A DNA stretch of 64,000 nt from Campanula takesimana (Eukaryota > Streptophyta > Magnoliopsida > Asterales > Campanulaceae), in contig JAOWBW010001636.1 of NCBI GenBank assembly GCA_026119855.1, positions 1 through 64,000 on the forward strand. The letters run 5' to 3'. Within the stretch, counting starts at the first letter, position 1. Each line of letters opens with the position of its first letter. The notes beneath the pieces were generated by a model. The model had not been told where the DNA came from and searched no databases. It worked only from the letters and a program-made list of their open reading frames with translations. The translations under genes and the position numbers were made by a program. Below are positions 43,740 through 56,859 of this stretch, in pieces.

Positions 43740-45210
43740 ATATATATATAAAGGCTCAAGTCATTAGAGCTCCTTTCTATTTCAGTTTCCCTCCAAAACT
43801 CTAACCTAGACTATATATTGGCTAGGTACATTAGCTCCAATTTTAATTGTCACAAATATAAATATTATAAATCCTCAAAAGACACTTTCTCGATTTCTCT
43901 TTATGTCATTAATAAGGTCTAGCATAATGAATACTAGCATTAATAGTTTAATAGACAAATTAATTGATACATTTATATTGGGTTCTACTATTTACACATA
44001 TTTTTTATTAAAAAAAATGTGTAAAAACCTAAAAGTTTAAATAACCAATTAATTATGAAAAGGTAGTTACATACACATCATTTGTTTTTATTGATATTCC
44101 TCTGATTTTTTTTTCAAATATTACTTAATCAACCAATTGTTAGCATAGAAAAGTCAAGTCAAAACTTTACATTTCTTAATTGTACAGACGAATCTGCAAA
44201 AATATATTTTGATTATATCTAATATATTTTGTTAAAAATGTATATCTAATCTTTTTTTACCCTGCTCTACTAAATTTTTACTAATCTACTGCAGTATTGA
44301 TGTAGGAGCCTTTTTTTTATTATTATTCTAAATGGAGTTATTAATGTTATTTAAGCATATCGTTATAATATTAACTTTAACTATTTATAAATTTAAAATT
44401 GGGAGACAATCTCTAATTAATGAATTCAATCTTACCGCTTCTCATTCTTCATACCCCAAGATTTTCTATCGATCTCATCTCACCCACCCTTCTCTCCTTT
44501 AACATAATTATAGGTTTATTTATTGAAAGAACATATTATAATTAATACTATACCATATTGAAAAAATAATTAGATGAAATCTAAATACTAAAACTTTTTT
44601 TTTTCAAATACCAATAAGTTGGAGGAAAGAGTAAATGGTATATTTTGGGAAAGTTTGGTTGATTTTTTGTATATATATAAAAGCTGAAATTTTAGTGACC
44701 ATCTTTTTTAAGAGTAATACTATAAGTTTAAGTTTCAATGAGTGCTATTTAGGTGAATTTTCACAAATAAAAAAAAGAGGAAGTCTTATGTGAGAGAATC
44801 TCACACATGAGACGGGTCTTGATGAGAGAGGAAACGGGCTTGCACCGCCCCGCTTATAGGCGGCAAACCATTTACTCTCTCAACGAGACCCGTATCACGC
44901 AAGTTTTCATCATAAAAAATTGGTAAATAAAAATCATGGGAAGGTAGTTTCAAAAACTAAGATAATCAATTTATATTGAAATTTAAGTTATTTTTTTTTG
45001 GGTGATAAATTATTTATGTATAGCTAAAACAATAAACAGATGGTTTCTTTTATTCTTTTAAAGGACATAAGATAAAAAAAATCAAGAAAAAACAAATTTT
45101 TAATAGTTATGAAAATAAATAAGACATTTATAGTGACTATATAAATTTATTTTCTGTTATTTATTAAATATAAAATTGGCCGTGCGTTTAACGCACGGGT
45201 GTTAGACTAG
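43740..45210 (+). mobile_element. Non-autonomous Helitron (3' end certain, 5' end ambiguous)
   Basis: The 3' end has the GC-rich hairpin CCGTGCGTTTAACGCACGG (45180-45198), then 8 bases and CTAG at 45207-45210 followed by T. This is the classic Helitron terminus. Two candidate 5' ends share TATATATATAAA(A)GGCT-like starts: near 43740, giving about 1.47 kb, and near 44670, giving about 0.54 kb. There is no Rep/helicase gene. The host is a Stowaway-like MITE. Confidence 0.75.
44785..44920. mobile_element. Short hairpin MITE with MULE-like ends
   Basis: GAGACGGGTCTTGATGAGAG and (opposite strand) GATACGGGTCTCGTTGAGAG are inverted arms around a GC-rich core with CACCGCCCCGC. The arm resembles the terminus of the element at 49779 (GAGACGGGTCAT). 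Confidence 0.5.
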
Positions 45211-45393
45211 TTGGAAATTAAGGATACTAATATTATATTATGAATGAAAGGTAGTGAGGAAGAGAGAGAATTAGTGGGAAAGTAAAAAGAATGAGTGGAG
45301 AATAATGAGTCGTTGGGAGGAAGAGAGAGAGAATGAGTGGAGGATCATAAAAGTAATAATTTTTTTTTTTCCAATTTTAGATTGTTGCAACTT

Positions 45394-45660
45394 GCTTCCT
45401 TCAGTCCAAAATAACTGTTTCTTTTGGCTTTTACACAATTCTTAAGGAAAGAAATTATATCATGATTTAGTGACAAAAGTGTCAATTTTACCCTATCAAT
45501 TGTGCATCATTACTACATTAATGTCTCACAACTAAGGAAATTAATAAAACAAAACAAATTTCAATGCAAGGGTAAAAAGGACATTTAGCTCAAAAGTGAC
45601 GGTTATTTTGGACCAAAATTTTAGCTCAAAAGTGATAGTTATTTTGGATCGGAGGGCGTA
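45394..45660. mobile_element. Stowaway-like MITE
   Basis: CTTCCTTCAGTCCAAAATAA and TTATTTTGGATCGGAGGGCGTA are inverted repeats. It sits between the Helitron and the right end of the host MITE. Confidence 0.7.
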
Positions 45661-45859
45661 AGTGGAATGCCCTAAATAGCAAAATATTGCAACTTACTTG
45701 GAACAGTGAGAATATGCTATTTTTAGTAATGCGAAATTTATTTTAGGATAAAAAAAATAAAAAATAGGACATTTATTATGAAACCAAAAAAGTACACTTT
45801 AAAGTTTGTGATTTTGTTTTTTCCTTTAGTATTATTCCTCTCCTAATCCATTTGTTGTT

Positions 45860-46905
45860 TGTCAAGGCCCGAAAAAAAAATCGACTCCTAATTTACAACT
45901 TATTTAGGTTTGAATGATGTCCACATGACATCACAACTCTTAAAACAAGCGACTAATAAAAATCTCTTTTTCTTTACACAATCACAACCAAGAGTAATAT
46001 AACTCTTGAACCCCACACTAACATGACTACAACAACTAGAACATCAAGAGTCTTAAGAAACTCTTGTACCTACATATACATCTCCATAGACTTTACTATG
46101 AGCTAACTAATTTAATACAAACACTAAGCCATGCATATGACCCTTAACAAATTTATACACAAAATCCATATTCTATGAAAATCTAAGTCAAGTACTTTAA
46201 AGAACTACCCATTTATTTTTCCCTTCTATCCTCACTTGATGTCTTGTCTTCTATAGCTAGACTGTCTGTTTCAATGTTGAAACAAATAAGAATGAGTATA
46301 ACTTAGTAAGAACACTCAGACTAAATAAACGCGGAAGCATACAATATACCATTAAATACAATTCATAAAATTAAGTGTATTTAACCTTTATAAAGAGAAC
46401 ATAAGAAACCATCACAATTTAGGCCCCATGTAAGTAAACGTTACCAACTTCGTAGCCTTATCTTTTCCTCATTTCCAATTTCCTGTTCAACACAAAGCAA
46501 ACACATATACCACTTCCAATGCCAATAAATACAACTTACTCTTAACAACCATAGCACATAAATCATAATTTATTCCACAATCTTATTTCAACATAACTAT
46601 AGACATGCACTTCTTTTATTATTAAATGTGTTGCAATAACAACACTCACTTTAGTACTACATCAAGTACTTATCTCTTTCCCATAGTAGTATATACGTAT
46701 ACATATCCCATTATTCATATAGTGAATCCCACATCGGATTCGCGTACATACTCATTTCCACATATATAGTGAATCCTGTGTACATACTCATATTCATACC
46801 AATATAACTTTTCCCGATGTTGTTAGGAGTATAATTTAAGATGGTATTTATTCCATCAATATTTACAATGAATCCCAAATTAGATTCGTGTAAATACTCA
46901 TTTTC

Positions 46906-46990
<85 letters not shown>

Positions 46991-48430
46991 CACATATACA
47001 TACTTTATCTCTTAACCTTGTTAAAAGTAAATAATATAGGATGGTGCATGTTCCATCAATTCAAATAATCATTTATATTTGTATACTCAGTTCAATATGA
47101 AGTATAACTTCATAATGTTATATCACTTCCATTCCATTACAATAACCACTTATCATTAACTAATTTTTTTTTTTATCATAACCTAGATGAAGTAGTGATT
47201 TTATAATTGTACACTATAATTACTTAATCTTGGATGGTGTAGGTTCCATCTCTATCACAATATATCAAAAACATATGTGTCCATTAAGGGATTCATTTCT
47301 ATCATACTTATACCATAAACCATAAGGTTTATAATAATTGATACTCACTTTTCTCTATTCATACAAAAAAATGTCTCAAATATTAATATTGACACTCATA
47401 GTATCATTACTTCCATACTTAGTTTCTCAACATATAATTACTTCACAACTTCAAGTTGTACTCACTTAACCCGTCTATTTTCTTTGGGTGAACTATCACC
47501 CAATATCACTTTCCTTTCAAGGTAGCATATAAAACCATAACAATTCAATGACCATTTACATGTACAATCATTTAATCATCTAAGAGTAAGTCAAACACTT
47601 TAATATGAATACCCATAAATGGGTACTCACTTAAGACATGACCCAAATCATCATTTCCATACTCTTAATTACCGATTTAAGTAAAATTCCCTATGTAATA
47701 ATATAACTATGTAAATAGTTACACTATGCTTGTACTCTTAGGTACAACCATTTAATTCAATCTATTTCACATTCTCAAATATCATTTCTAACGTATACTC
47801 ATGATTAAATTCCAAAATCATAATATCTTCTAACACTAACACAAATCATCCACCACCATAAGAATTTCATGAATTCACTTCATTAAAGTCATAATCACAT
47901 CAATTATAAGATTAAAATGCCAAGAGTTTCATGTAAACCATGAAAACTAGTGTAAGATAGATTTCCTACCTCTTAAAGAAATTCTACTATGGAAACTTTA
48001 ATATTTTCAGCCCTCTAGACTCCTCTTGATGAGTAGGATAACTTCAAAGAAGACACTTTGATGAAATGCCCAAGTTTTAATCTTCAATTGAAAGATAAAC
48101 ATGATTTTTCTCTCTTAAGGTTTTATTGTGTGTGTTTGAGTGTGTAGGAGAAGAAAATCCTCAAACTCTGATAGAGATGGGTATTTATACCCCCACTCAC
48201 AAGCATGAGGTGTTGCTCTCAAGTTACATGCAACGTTAACCAAGTTCCCTTAAGTTTTATAACTCCATTAGGCATTAACTCTAATTAACCTTAATTAACA
48301 ATATCAAATTCACTAATCACCTTAGCTTAGTCCTAATACATGAGTAACCATTACTAATCATTCATTTTCTGTTAACTTTTGAGTTAATGAAATTAACAGG
48401 ACTAACAAATTTCATAGCCATGGACTAACT
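45860..48430 (-). mobile_element. Possible solo LTR of a large gypsy element
   Basis: The left edge TGTCAAGGCCCGAAAAAAAA reads on the minus strand as …TTTCGGGCCTTGACA, a common 3' end of chromovirus LTRs. A minus-strand TATAAATA lies at 48182-48189, with a purine/pyrimidine-rich segment downstream. The right edge and TSD could not be found, and there is no internal coding region. Other explanations, such as unrelated intergenic DNA, remain open. Confidence 0.3.
46912..46985. repeat. (TA)n microsatellite
   Basis: About 36 TA dinucleotides. Open frames through it are artefacts. Confidence 0.95.
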
Positions 48431-49769
48431 GGGAGTTTCCTGAAAATATAGAAACTAATACAATATTTATAAAAATACTCCATTTATTTTAAGAACTCAT
48501 TTTATGGTACATGGTAATATTATTTCAGTCTATACAACTTCGTTGAGTCTTTTCCTATTTTTGAGCTATAATTTAATTATAGTAATACTACTCCACCGTC
48601 TCAGAATTATGATTACTAGTACTCATTCTAATCATTTGGGTCAATTTAACTAATTAATATGTATATAGAATCACTTATTAATGAAAATGCTAATCAGCAC
48701 CAGTACTACTAATAAAGCGATATTTGACAGTACTATCATCATTTATAGCATGTATGAACAGTACAAGAATTAAAAGGGAAGTAGTAACTTACTAGCTGAT
48801 GGAAAATAACCGATTAAACCTTTAAACTAATAAAAATATAGTGAACATAATTATTTTATTAAAAATATCCCATCCCAACTTCTAATAATTTTATTTTACT
48901 ATGAAAATAATTTTATTCTAAAAATGGTTATCATGTTAAATGAAACTACTCCATGTTTAACATGATAAGCATTTTTATAATAAATTTTTGACTACTTTGA
49001 ATTGCACTTAAGTTGAAACTATTAAATGCTTAAACAAATAAAAAAGGACTAAGACTCTCTTTGTACTTAAAATGTATGGTAGAGAACCAAATTTTTATTG
49101 TTATATGTTCCAACTATTTGTTTAAATACTTCCCGTATTACGTCCACTGTTATGTTTTCTCTAATAAACAGAGAGAAAACATAATATTCAATCTTATTAA
49201 GCATCTAATTTAAAGAACTAAAAAATTAAATTTGAATATGAAACCCTAATTTTACATTAAGTTATTAACAAAATCAAAAACACAAATATTTGTAATCTCA
49301 ATTTCAAATAATTGTGTTGTTGAATAATTGACCAAAATCGAACGAAAGCGGAAAGGAAGACGATCAGAGAATCAAACTTGGTGAAGAAGCCGAGAGGAAG
49401 AGGGAGAGAAAGCGGTTAGATCTCCAGTCCAACTTGTTATTTACTTTTATAAACAATTAGTTTTGCATGTAAAACATGAACAATAATTTTATTTTATTTT
49501 TGGAAAAAAACACATAGAAACAAGGTTATTTTCAGAAAGACATTTATTTGATAAAAAAATAAAAAAATTAAATTGAATATTTATTTAAAGACTGGGAGTA
49601 ATAAATGATTTAAAATTAAAATTATAATGAACAATTACTTTACAATGTAATCCGTAACACGTGTTCATTCTTACAAAGTTTATAGACACAATAAAATATT
49701 ATTATTGTAAAGTTAGTAAATTTATTCTTGCTAGTCGTTTTATTTTGAAGCATTTACATATGGGAGGTA
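48431..49769. other. AT-rich sequence without a recognisable gene
   Basis: One GC-richer patch (49335-49425, with GAAAGCGGAAAGGAAGACG) could be an exon or leader remnant. Nothing else was identified. Confidence 0.35.
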
Positions 49770-49778
49770 TATTCCAAA

Positions 49779-50937
49779 GACAAAAGCTCGTGTGAGAAAA
49801 CTATGACCCGTCTCATAGTAGAGACGGGTCATACATCCGGGTTATTGGTGTCTTTTTGACCCACGATCCGGACCAATGACCCGCAAACATTTTTTTTTTA
49901 TTTAAAGTTTTTATATTTTTATTTTGGTATTTTTTCGGTTTGTCAAAAGTAATAATTACTATAACTAAATGTAACAAACGTGTTACTTATATGTAACCCT
50001 TTGTATACATAAAAGTAATACATATATTGAGAAAAGTAACAGTGTTTTTTTATATTTTCTTTATTTGCAAAAGTAATACTTATTATAACTAAAATGTAAC
50101 GAACGTGTTACTTATATGTAACAATGTTTATACATGAATGTAACACATACTGTATGTATAGATAAATAGTAATTCAACCCTTTACACTTCATAACTAAAA
50201 ACACGTGTGTTAATAATATTGTAAAAATAAGAAAGCAACAATTTTTATAAATGAATATTACATTTTACTTGTATAATAACATTGTAAAACAGTTACGTTT
50301 ACTTGTATAATTGTATATCCATATGTTTTCAAATAATAAGTTACAATGAGTTCAATTTATCATGATACATGTAAAATTATTACATTATCTATTCAAATCT
50401 AATTTCGTATATTAAAGTGTTACATTTACTAGTACAAATAATTACATTCATGTATATAAGTTGTTATTTTTCAAATGTTACTTTCTTTCAAAAAAATAAA
50501 TAACAAAATACTCAAAAAAATAATAATGTAAAAACACTATTACATTTTAGTATAACGATAATTACATTTAGTTATTGTTAGTGTTACACCTATTTATAGT
50601 TAGTATTACAGTTGAAAGATGAGTAAAATGGGATTTTTTTTTTTTGTAAAACATGTGTTACGTTTACTTATAAACAATGTTACTTATAAGTAACACAGTT
50701 GTTACATTTAGTTATACTAAGTATTACTTTTGGCAAACGAAAAAATCTGCCTAAAAAATAATATAATTTTTTTTTCTGCTATTTTTTTTCCCGGGGTAAT
50801 GGGTCGCTGCCACACGACAGATTTTGAGTGGAGCATGGTTGGGTTCCTATACTTCGCGAAAAATGTTGTACACGGATCATAGGTCGACACGTCTCTTATA
50901 TGAGACGGATTTAGGTGTTCTCACAATAGACCACCCC
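49779..50937. mobile_element. Non-autonomous Mutator-like element, GTTAC-rich interior (distinct subfamily)
   Basis: The 9-bp TSD TATTCCAAA (49770-49778 and 50938-50946) is perfect. The ends GACAAAAGCTCGTGTGAGAA and (opposite strand) GGGGTGGTCTATTGTGAGAA diverge but share TGTGAGAA. Both ends then carry GTCTCATA…GAGACG segments. The interior is A/T-rich with dozens of TGTTAC, GTAACA and TTACATTT strings. No transposase. Confidence 0.88.
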
Positions 50938-51054
50938 TATTCCAAATAACTTACGTGAGGAATCAACAAATAATAGAGGAATTTAAATAGTAGTTTGGTC
51001 TCGGCCTTTACGAAAAAAGAATAAGAGAAAACAACATACAATTGATTGTTCCAA

Positions 51055-51077
51055 AGGAGTGGCTAAGTGGTAAATCC
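51055..51077 (+). other. tRNA/SINE A-box-like fragment at the copia insertion point
   Basis: GGAGTGGCTAAGTGGTAAAT resembles the 5' end of a serine-type tRNA or a tRNA-derived SINE, including an A box. It stops where the LTR begins at 51078, and no partner half was found. Confidence 0.3.
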
Positions 51078-51241
51078 TGATAGAGATACATAGGACTTCT
51101 AGTATATTTAGACTTATTTACTTTCCTAAATATGTAGTTAGTTAATTCTAGTAGGTTTCTATTATCTTGCTCATCAAGCAAATCACTTGTATATATACTC
51201 TATGTTATTATCAATAATACTTGAGCTTTTCAATTATCTCA
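51078..51241 (+). repeat. 5' LTR of the copia element
   Basis: Bounded by TGATAGAG and ATCTCA, and placed directly before the primer site at 51244. Confidence 0.7.
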
Positions 51242-51404
51242 TATGGTATCAGTAGTATAGATCTAGGTTATACTACAAACCCTAGCCACCTTCATGGCCT
51301 CTGCCGAAGCCCCTTTCCTTCTTCCAAATTCCGGCGAGCCTGACAAGCCGCTGGTAGTTGTCTCTCTCTCCCATATACTCAAACTTACCTAAACAAATTA
51401 CATA

Positions 51405-54306
51405 GTGTGGAAAATCCAAATTGAATCCACCCTACTTGGTCATGATCTTTATCACTACATTGATGGTACACTTCTTCCCCCTCCTCAATATTTACCAGCA
51501 ACAACACCGAGCCCCTCCACAGACGAAACCCCCACACCACCCGCAGCCCCTGCACCACCAACCAAAAATCCAGCCTACTCTACTTGGTTCCACCAAGACA
51601 AGTTGATTCTCGGAGCACTAGCCGGCACCCTATCTCCCTCTCTTGTCCCTTTAATCTCCCAATCAACCACTGCCTATGATGCGTGGAAAACATTAGCCAA
51701 AACCTATGCCAATCCCTCTCGTGGCCACCTAAAATAACTAAAAGACCGACTCCGCTCCATCATCAAAGGGCCAAAATCAATCACTGATTACATGCAAGAA
51801 CTCAAGATATGCGCTGATCAACTTGCCGCTCTAGGCCGCCCACTCGACCCGGATGATCTTGTCGACAAAATCCTTGACCAAATGAATAATCCTGAATTTG
51901 ATCCTGTTATCCAAGCCGTACAAAGCCGAGAAACACCCATATCGTTTGATGAGTTACACGAAAAACTGTTAAATAGTGAACTTACAATCAAACACAAAAC
52001 CCTAACCTCTACCCCTTTCCCTGCCTCTGTCAACTACACCTCCAAAACAAATACACGGCAACCCACCAACCGAAACCCAAACATCTCCGGACACAACCCC
52101 AATTCCTCCCCTCAACAACACCCTTCTTCCACAGGATCCAATCTCCCTTACCGTGGCCGATGCCAATGGTGTCGTAACAACGGCCACTTCATGTCCCAGT
52201 GTCGTTCCTTCCGACAACAATTTCCCAATGCTGTTTTTCCCACCCAACCCCTAAACCCTAATTCCAACCCCACCAATACCTACTCTCTCAGGCCACCATC
52301 CAGACAACCTTACAACCAACCCCCGGCAGCCTATACTGCCTTTATACCCGCACCTACCCCGGCCCCTTGGCTCCTAAATAGTGGTGCCACTCATCATGCT
52401 ACCCATGACCTGGACACACTTGCTCTACACTCTCCCTACAATGGTACCGAAGAGCTGCTCATTGGTGACGGATCGGGTCTTCAAATTTCCAACACTGGTT
52501 CCACTTCTATCTCTTCTTCCTCTTCTACCTTTACTTTAAATAATGTTCTTCACATCCCTTCTATTTCTCGTAACATTATTTCCATATCTCATTTTTGTCG
52601 TGATAATCATGCATCCATCACATTCTCATCTAATTCTTTTGTTGTGAAGGACCTCCGCACCGATACAATCCTTCACCAAGGTCAACCTAAATCTGGCGTC
52701 TATGAGTGGCTTCCCTTCTCACCAACTATTCATTCCGCTGCTCTCTCCACTACTTCAACATGGCATCATAGATTAGGGCATCCATCTAGTTCAGTTTTAC
52801 GTTTTATTAGCAACCACTTTAATTTACATGTTCCTAGTTCTCCTTCTTTCAATTGTAATTCATGCGATTACAATAAAAGTCACAAACTTTCCTTTTATGA
52901 TAATACTATTCGTTCTCATAGTCCTCTTGATATTTTATATAGTGATGTTTGGACATCTCCACTTCACTCCTTTGATGGTTTCAAATATTACATCATCTTT
53001 GTTGATCACTTCTCAAAATACATATGGTTCTATCCCTTGAAAAAAAAATGATGCACTCCCAGTCTTCATCCGATTCAAAGCCTTAGTTGAGAAATCCTTT
53101 CAACGACCAATTCTCACCATCTATAGTGATAATGGAGGTGGGTATCTTGGCCTTCGGTCTTATCTTGTCTCCCATGGAATCTCTCATCTTACCACTCCTC
53201 CTCACACACCGGAACATAATGGCTACTCTGAACGTAGGCATTGCCACATAGTCGAAACCAGTCTCTCTCTTCTTTCCCACTCATCCATGCCTCGTCAATA
53301 CTGGTCTCTTGCCTTTGCTACTGCCTGTTACCTAATCAACCGCATGCCCACACCCACCCTCCATCACCTCTCCCCGTTCACCAAACTTCACAATCAATCA
53401 TCCAACTAGCTCAAACTCCGTAGCTTTGGGTGTCTTTGCTACCCTTGACTCCGTCCCTACACCTCTCATTGTGTCTTTATTGGATATTCATCTACTCAGA
53501 GCGCCTATTTTTGTCTGGATCCATCCACCAACAATATCCACACCTCCCGTCATGTCAAGTTTGTTGAGATCACCTTTCCCTTTCAATCCTTACTCTTATC
53601 TCCTCTTGCCAGTCCCTCTTCCACCGACTGGTGCACACACTCCCTACCCATTTTACCTACACCTCCTACCCATACTGCATCCCCACCACCTTCGGGTACC
53701 CTACCACCCTCTCCCACTACACCTACTCCTCCTATACCTCTCCTCAACCCCAACAGCCCACCTAATACACCCACTGCTCTCAGCTCCTCGGCCGAGTCCT
53801 CTCCTACAGCCACCCAATCTCCAGCTACTACAAAAGCCACATCTACACCATCACCCAACCCTCCTCCACGAAAACCTGTAACTCATCTCCAAAATAACAT
53901 CACCAAACCTATACAAAAACTTAACCTTCACACCACTCTCAGTCCCACCAATGCCGAACCCACCACCATTACTCAGGCTCTAAAGAACCCCACTTGGCGT
54001 CATACAATGCAACAAGAATTTGATGCCTTATTCACCAATAATACATGGGATGTTGTTCCCTCCTCTCCTTCTCAGAATGTCATTGGGTGCAAATGGATTT
54101 TTCGTACCAAATACAATCCTGATGGAACCATATCCCGCCACAAAGCCAGACTTATAGCCAAAGGGTTTCACCAACGCCCTGGACTTGACTTTTCTGAAAC
54201 TTTTAGTCCCGTTGTCAAACCCACTACTGTCCGAATCATCTTATCTCTTGCTACAGTTCATGGTTGGCCTCTCATAAATCCAAGCCTCACCTACGATAAG
54301 CGCTAG
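51405..54306 (+). pseudogene. Copia Gag-Pol remnant (Gag, protease, integrase, partial RT)
   Basis: The Gag start (MWKIQIESTLLGHDLYHYID) runs to a TAA at 51735-51737. The same frame then continues to the knuckle CQWCRNNGHFMSQC and the protease motif PWLLNSGATHHA, where N replaces the catalytic D. HHRLGHP marks the Gag-pre-integrase region, and LDILYSDVWTSPL carries the first integrase acid. A poly(A) run at 53040-53048 shifts the frame, after which TIYSDNGGGYLG and TPEHNGYSERRH supply the other integrase residues. A proline/threonine-rich linker precedes RT, which keeps IGCKWIFRTKYNPDGTISRH and stops at 54305. The DD motif is absent. Confidence 0.88.
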
Positions 54307-54517
54307 GTTCGATAACTCACTTCGCCTCCTTCTGACATGAACATCGTAAAAAAAATTGATTGACAAAATTATAAGATTGTGTAGGCTTTGTTGGGGTGGG
54401 CTCAAGGAACACACTCGTCACCCCTTTTCGTTTTGGACTCTTATTCAGTGAAACAAACAAAAATATTCGCATACACATCATTTCTTGCACCATTGTTTAA
54501 AACTTTAAATAAGCTAT

Positions 54518-56041
54518 TGTCAAGGATTAGAGAAAGAGATAGTCAGAGCCAATCATACATGGTAGAGAAAGTTTGATATGAGAGACTCAAATATTATTGA
54601 TACTAGAGATACATATTTATAGGGTTACATGGAACATTCTAGACTAATCTAACTTGGTCAACAAGATATAAATCTCCTAATTGATATACACAATCTCTAA
54701 TATTGGTAAGTAAATATACACAATATATACTTGATATAATATAATATTCCTAATATGCCCTCGCAAGATGGACGACCGATATGAGAGTCCAATCTTGGAA
54801 ATAATTGCATGAGGATGAGCTTGGTGAAGTAGCTTGAAGATATCATCGTGGTGATATTTGTTTGTTGGAGATGGAGAGAACTCGCGGCAATTTGCTCTTT
54901 GAACTTTTACTTGAGGAAGAACTTGTAATTGGGAGAAGAAGACTTTTTAATGAAGAAAAGAAAAGGAAGAAAATCGAGATTGAAGGGTGTAAGAATAAGA
55001 ATGTAATATGAGAAGAATTAGAGACCCAACTTAGTTTTAAGATTGGGAAAGAAAATTTAAGAACAAGAAGAATTTATGAAGGGAAGAAATAATCTCAATA
55101 TGACATTGAGATAGGTAAAAATTAGAGGAAAATAATTGAGAGAGGTAGTTGAGAAAAAAATTTATTTTACGTCTCAATGGCGAAGGGAGTATAATTTTAC
55201 GTCACAATGACGGAGAAGGGATTAAATTTTACGTCGCAAGGACGGAAAAGAGGTTTAATTTTACGTCGCAATAACGAAAAAAAAAAGAGAGTTTAATTTT
55301 ACAGAGAAGAAGAATAAGATAGATGAGATGGTATAAGAAATAGAAAGACCGGAACGGAAAATTAATTTGAAATTCATCATTGCCATTATAATGCAATTAA
55401 GAAAATAGAATAATAAGCATAATAAGAATTAGAGGGAAAAGAAGAATGCAATTAAGAATGGTAAGAATAAGAATAGAATAAAGAATTTAAGGATAAGAGA
55501 GAGAGAGGGAGAAGGCAGTACGTATGAGAGGAGGAAGAAAAAGATTGTAAGGAGTCAGAGTCTCAGAGAGAAGGAAGGAAATAAGAAAGAATGAAGAAGA
55601 AAGAGTAAAGAGTAGGTAAAAGATTGTATTAACTGATGGATATTGGAGTAGCACTGAGAATTAAAAGAGAAGAAGAAGATGATGATGGAGAGGGAGGAAA
55701 AAAAAGATTAGATCTTTTGGACGTGTTTGAGTAGGCGGAAGCTAGTTTTGGGTAGGGTGGTTTTTGGTGGAGAAGTCTCATTATAGATCATAGCTCGATA
55801 CCATGTCAAGGATTTGAGAAAGAGATAGTCGTAGCCAATCATACATGGTAAAGAAAGTTTGATATGAGAGACTCAAATATTATTGATACTAGAAATACAT
55901 ATTTATAGGGTTACATGGAACATTCTAGACTAATCTAACTTGGTCAACAAGATATAAATCTCCTAATTGATATACACAAACTCTAATATTGGTAAGTAAA
56001 TATACACAATATATACTTGATATAATATAATATTCCTAATA
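54518..56041 (-). mobile_element. Compact non-autonomous LTR element, minus strand
   Basis: Two 238-bp LTRs (54518-54755 and 55804-56041; TGTCAAGGATT … ATTCCTAATA) are nearly identical. They are flanked by a perfect TSD, GCTAT (54513-54517 and 56042-56046). On the minus strand the primer site TGGTATCGAGC adjoins the 5' LTR, and a purine-rich GCGAGGGCATA adjoins the 3' LTR. The 1.05-kb interior is A/G-rich and has no ORF of note. Confidence 0.92.
55160..55310. repeat. Short ~40-bp tandem repeat inside the compact LTR element
   Basis: TTTTACGTC(G/A)CAA with GACGGA recurs about four times between 55166 and 55305. Confidence 0.6.
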
Positions 56042-56046
56042 GCTAT

Positions 56047-56859
56047 CACTACTCTAAGCCTTATCCGTATTATTTAAAGCCTTATCCGTTTATATAGAAA
56101 TCAAAATTTTAATACATTTACTATATGATATGTTTATTCATTTATAGTGATTTCAAGATGGTTATAAACCGTTAAACAGAATGATGATGTCATCATTCAC
56201 GTATAACTGGTGAAGTATCTTTTAATTAATTTATATTAAATCATAATGCTATGAAGGTTCGTGACCTCCGTATGGATACTAACACCATATACCGCGCTTA
56301 GAGCTCTCTGGTTGCAGTTATATTGAATCATCAGTGGCATACAATATAACACATATAGAAGTGGTGTAGCACATATTATCTCTATTATTTATCACATAAA
56401 ATATTTCTTTTAGTATTCATAATAATATACCAACCTTCATTTACTTTATCCAGAAAAAAAAAGACTTATTTTCAAGTATATAAAAGCTTGACAATTAATG
56501 CGAATAGATATCCCTTTTTTTGCTCTATTATTTTATTTTTCTTTTTGAGACTCTAAAGAAGAAATTGATGAAAATCTGGAGAAAAACTTGTTTTACAGTG
56601 ATTTTAATGTAAAACTTGTTTTTATCTTTTAATGTAAAACAGGTTTTATACATCTTTTAGTGTAAAATACATTTTTCATATGAATAACTCAAGAAATTGG
56701 GTGATATAAATTAGAACACTTAGATATTATAATGATATTCATAAATAGGGGGTTTATTTTTTATTTTTTATTTTTAGTTTTAGCTCTTATTATTCAATTG
56801 AATTTAATACAAGAGTAGGTATTGGGTGAAACTGGTTTTACATAAGTTATACAAAAAAT
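56047..56859. other. AT-rich sequence without a recognisable gene
   Basis: It contains GTAAAACTTGTTTT repeats near 56590-56660. No coding frame or element border was seen. Confidence 0.4.

Larger units (their letters stand above)
43688..45716. mobile_element. Stowaway-like MITE split by a Helitron and another Stowaway
   Basis: The left end TACTCTCTCCGGTTCAAGTA, continuing AGTTGCAACATT, is mirrored at 45688-45712 by ATTGCAACTTACTTGGAAC and AGTGAGA. The interior is distributed on either side of the inserts. Confidence 0.6.
51078..54480 (+). mobile_element. Ty1/copia retrotransposon, 3'-truncated
   Basis: A 164-bp 5' LTR (51078-51241, TGATAGAGATACATAGG … TTATCTCA) is followed by TGGTATCAGTAGTATAG, a tRNA-Met-type primer site. 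Gag, protease, integrase and the first part of RT follow in copia order. The RT is cut off near 54300, and only scrambled pieces remain to about 54510, where another LTR element is inserted. No 3' LTR was found. Confidence 0.85.

Noticed and set aside
44785..44920. Intrinsic terminator or RNA gene from the GC hairpin
   Set aside because: The arms match MULE-like termini and the plant context makes a bacterial-type terminator meaningless.
52002..52247. Minus-strand frames opposite copia gag-pol
   Set aside because: The plus strand has the zinc knuckle, protease and integrase motifs, so the reverse frames are by-products of composition.
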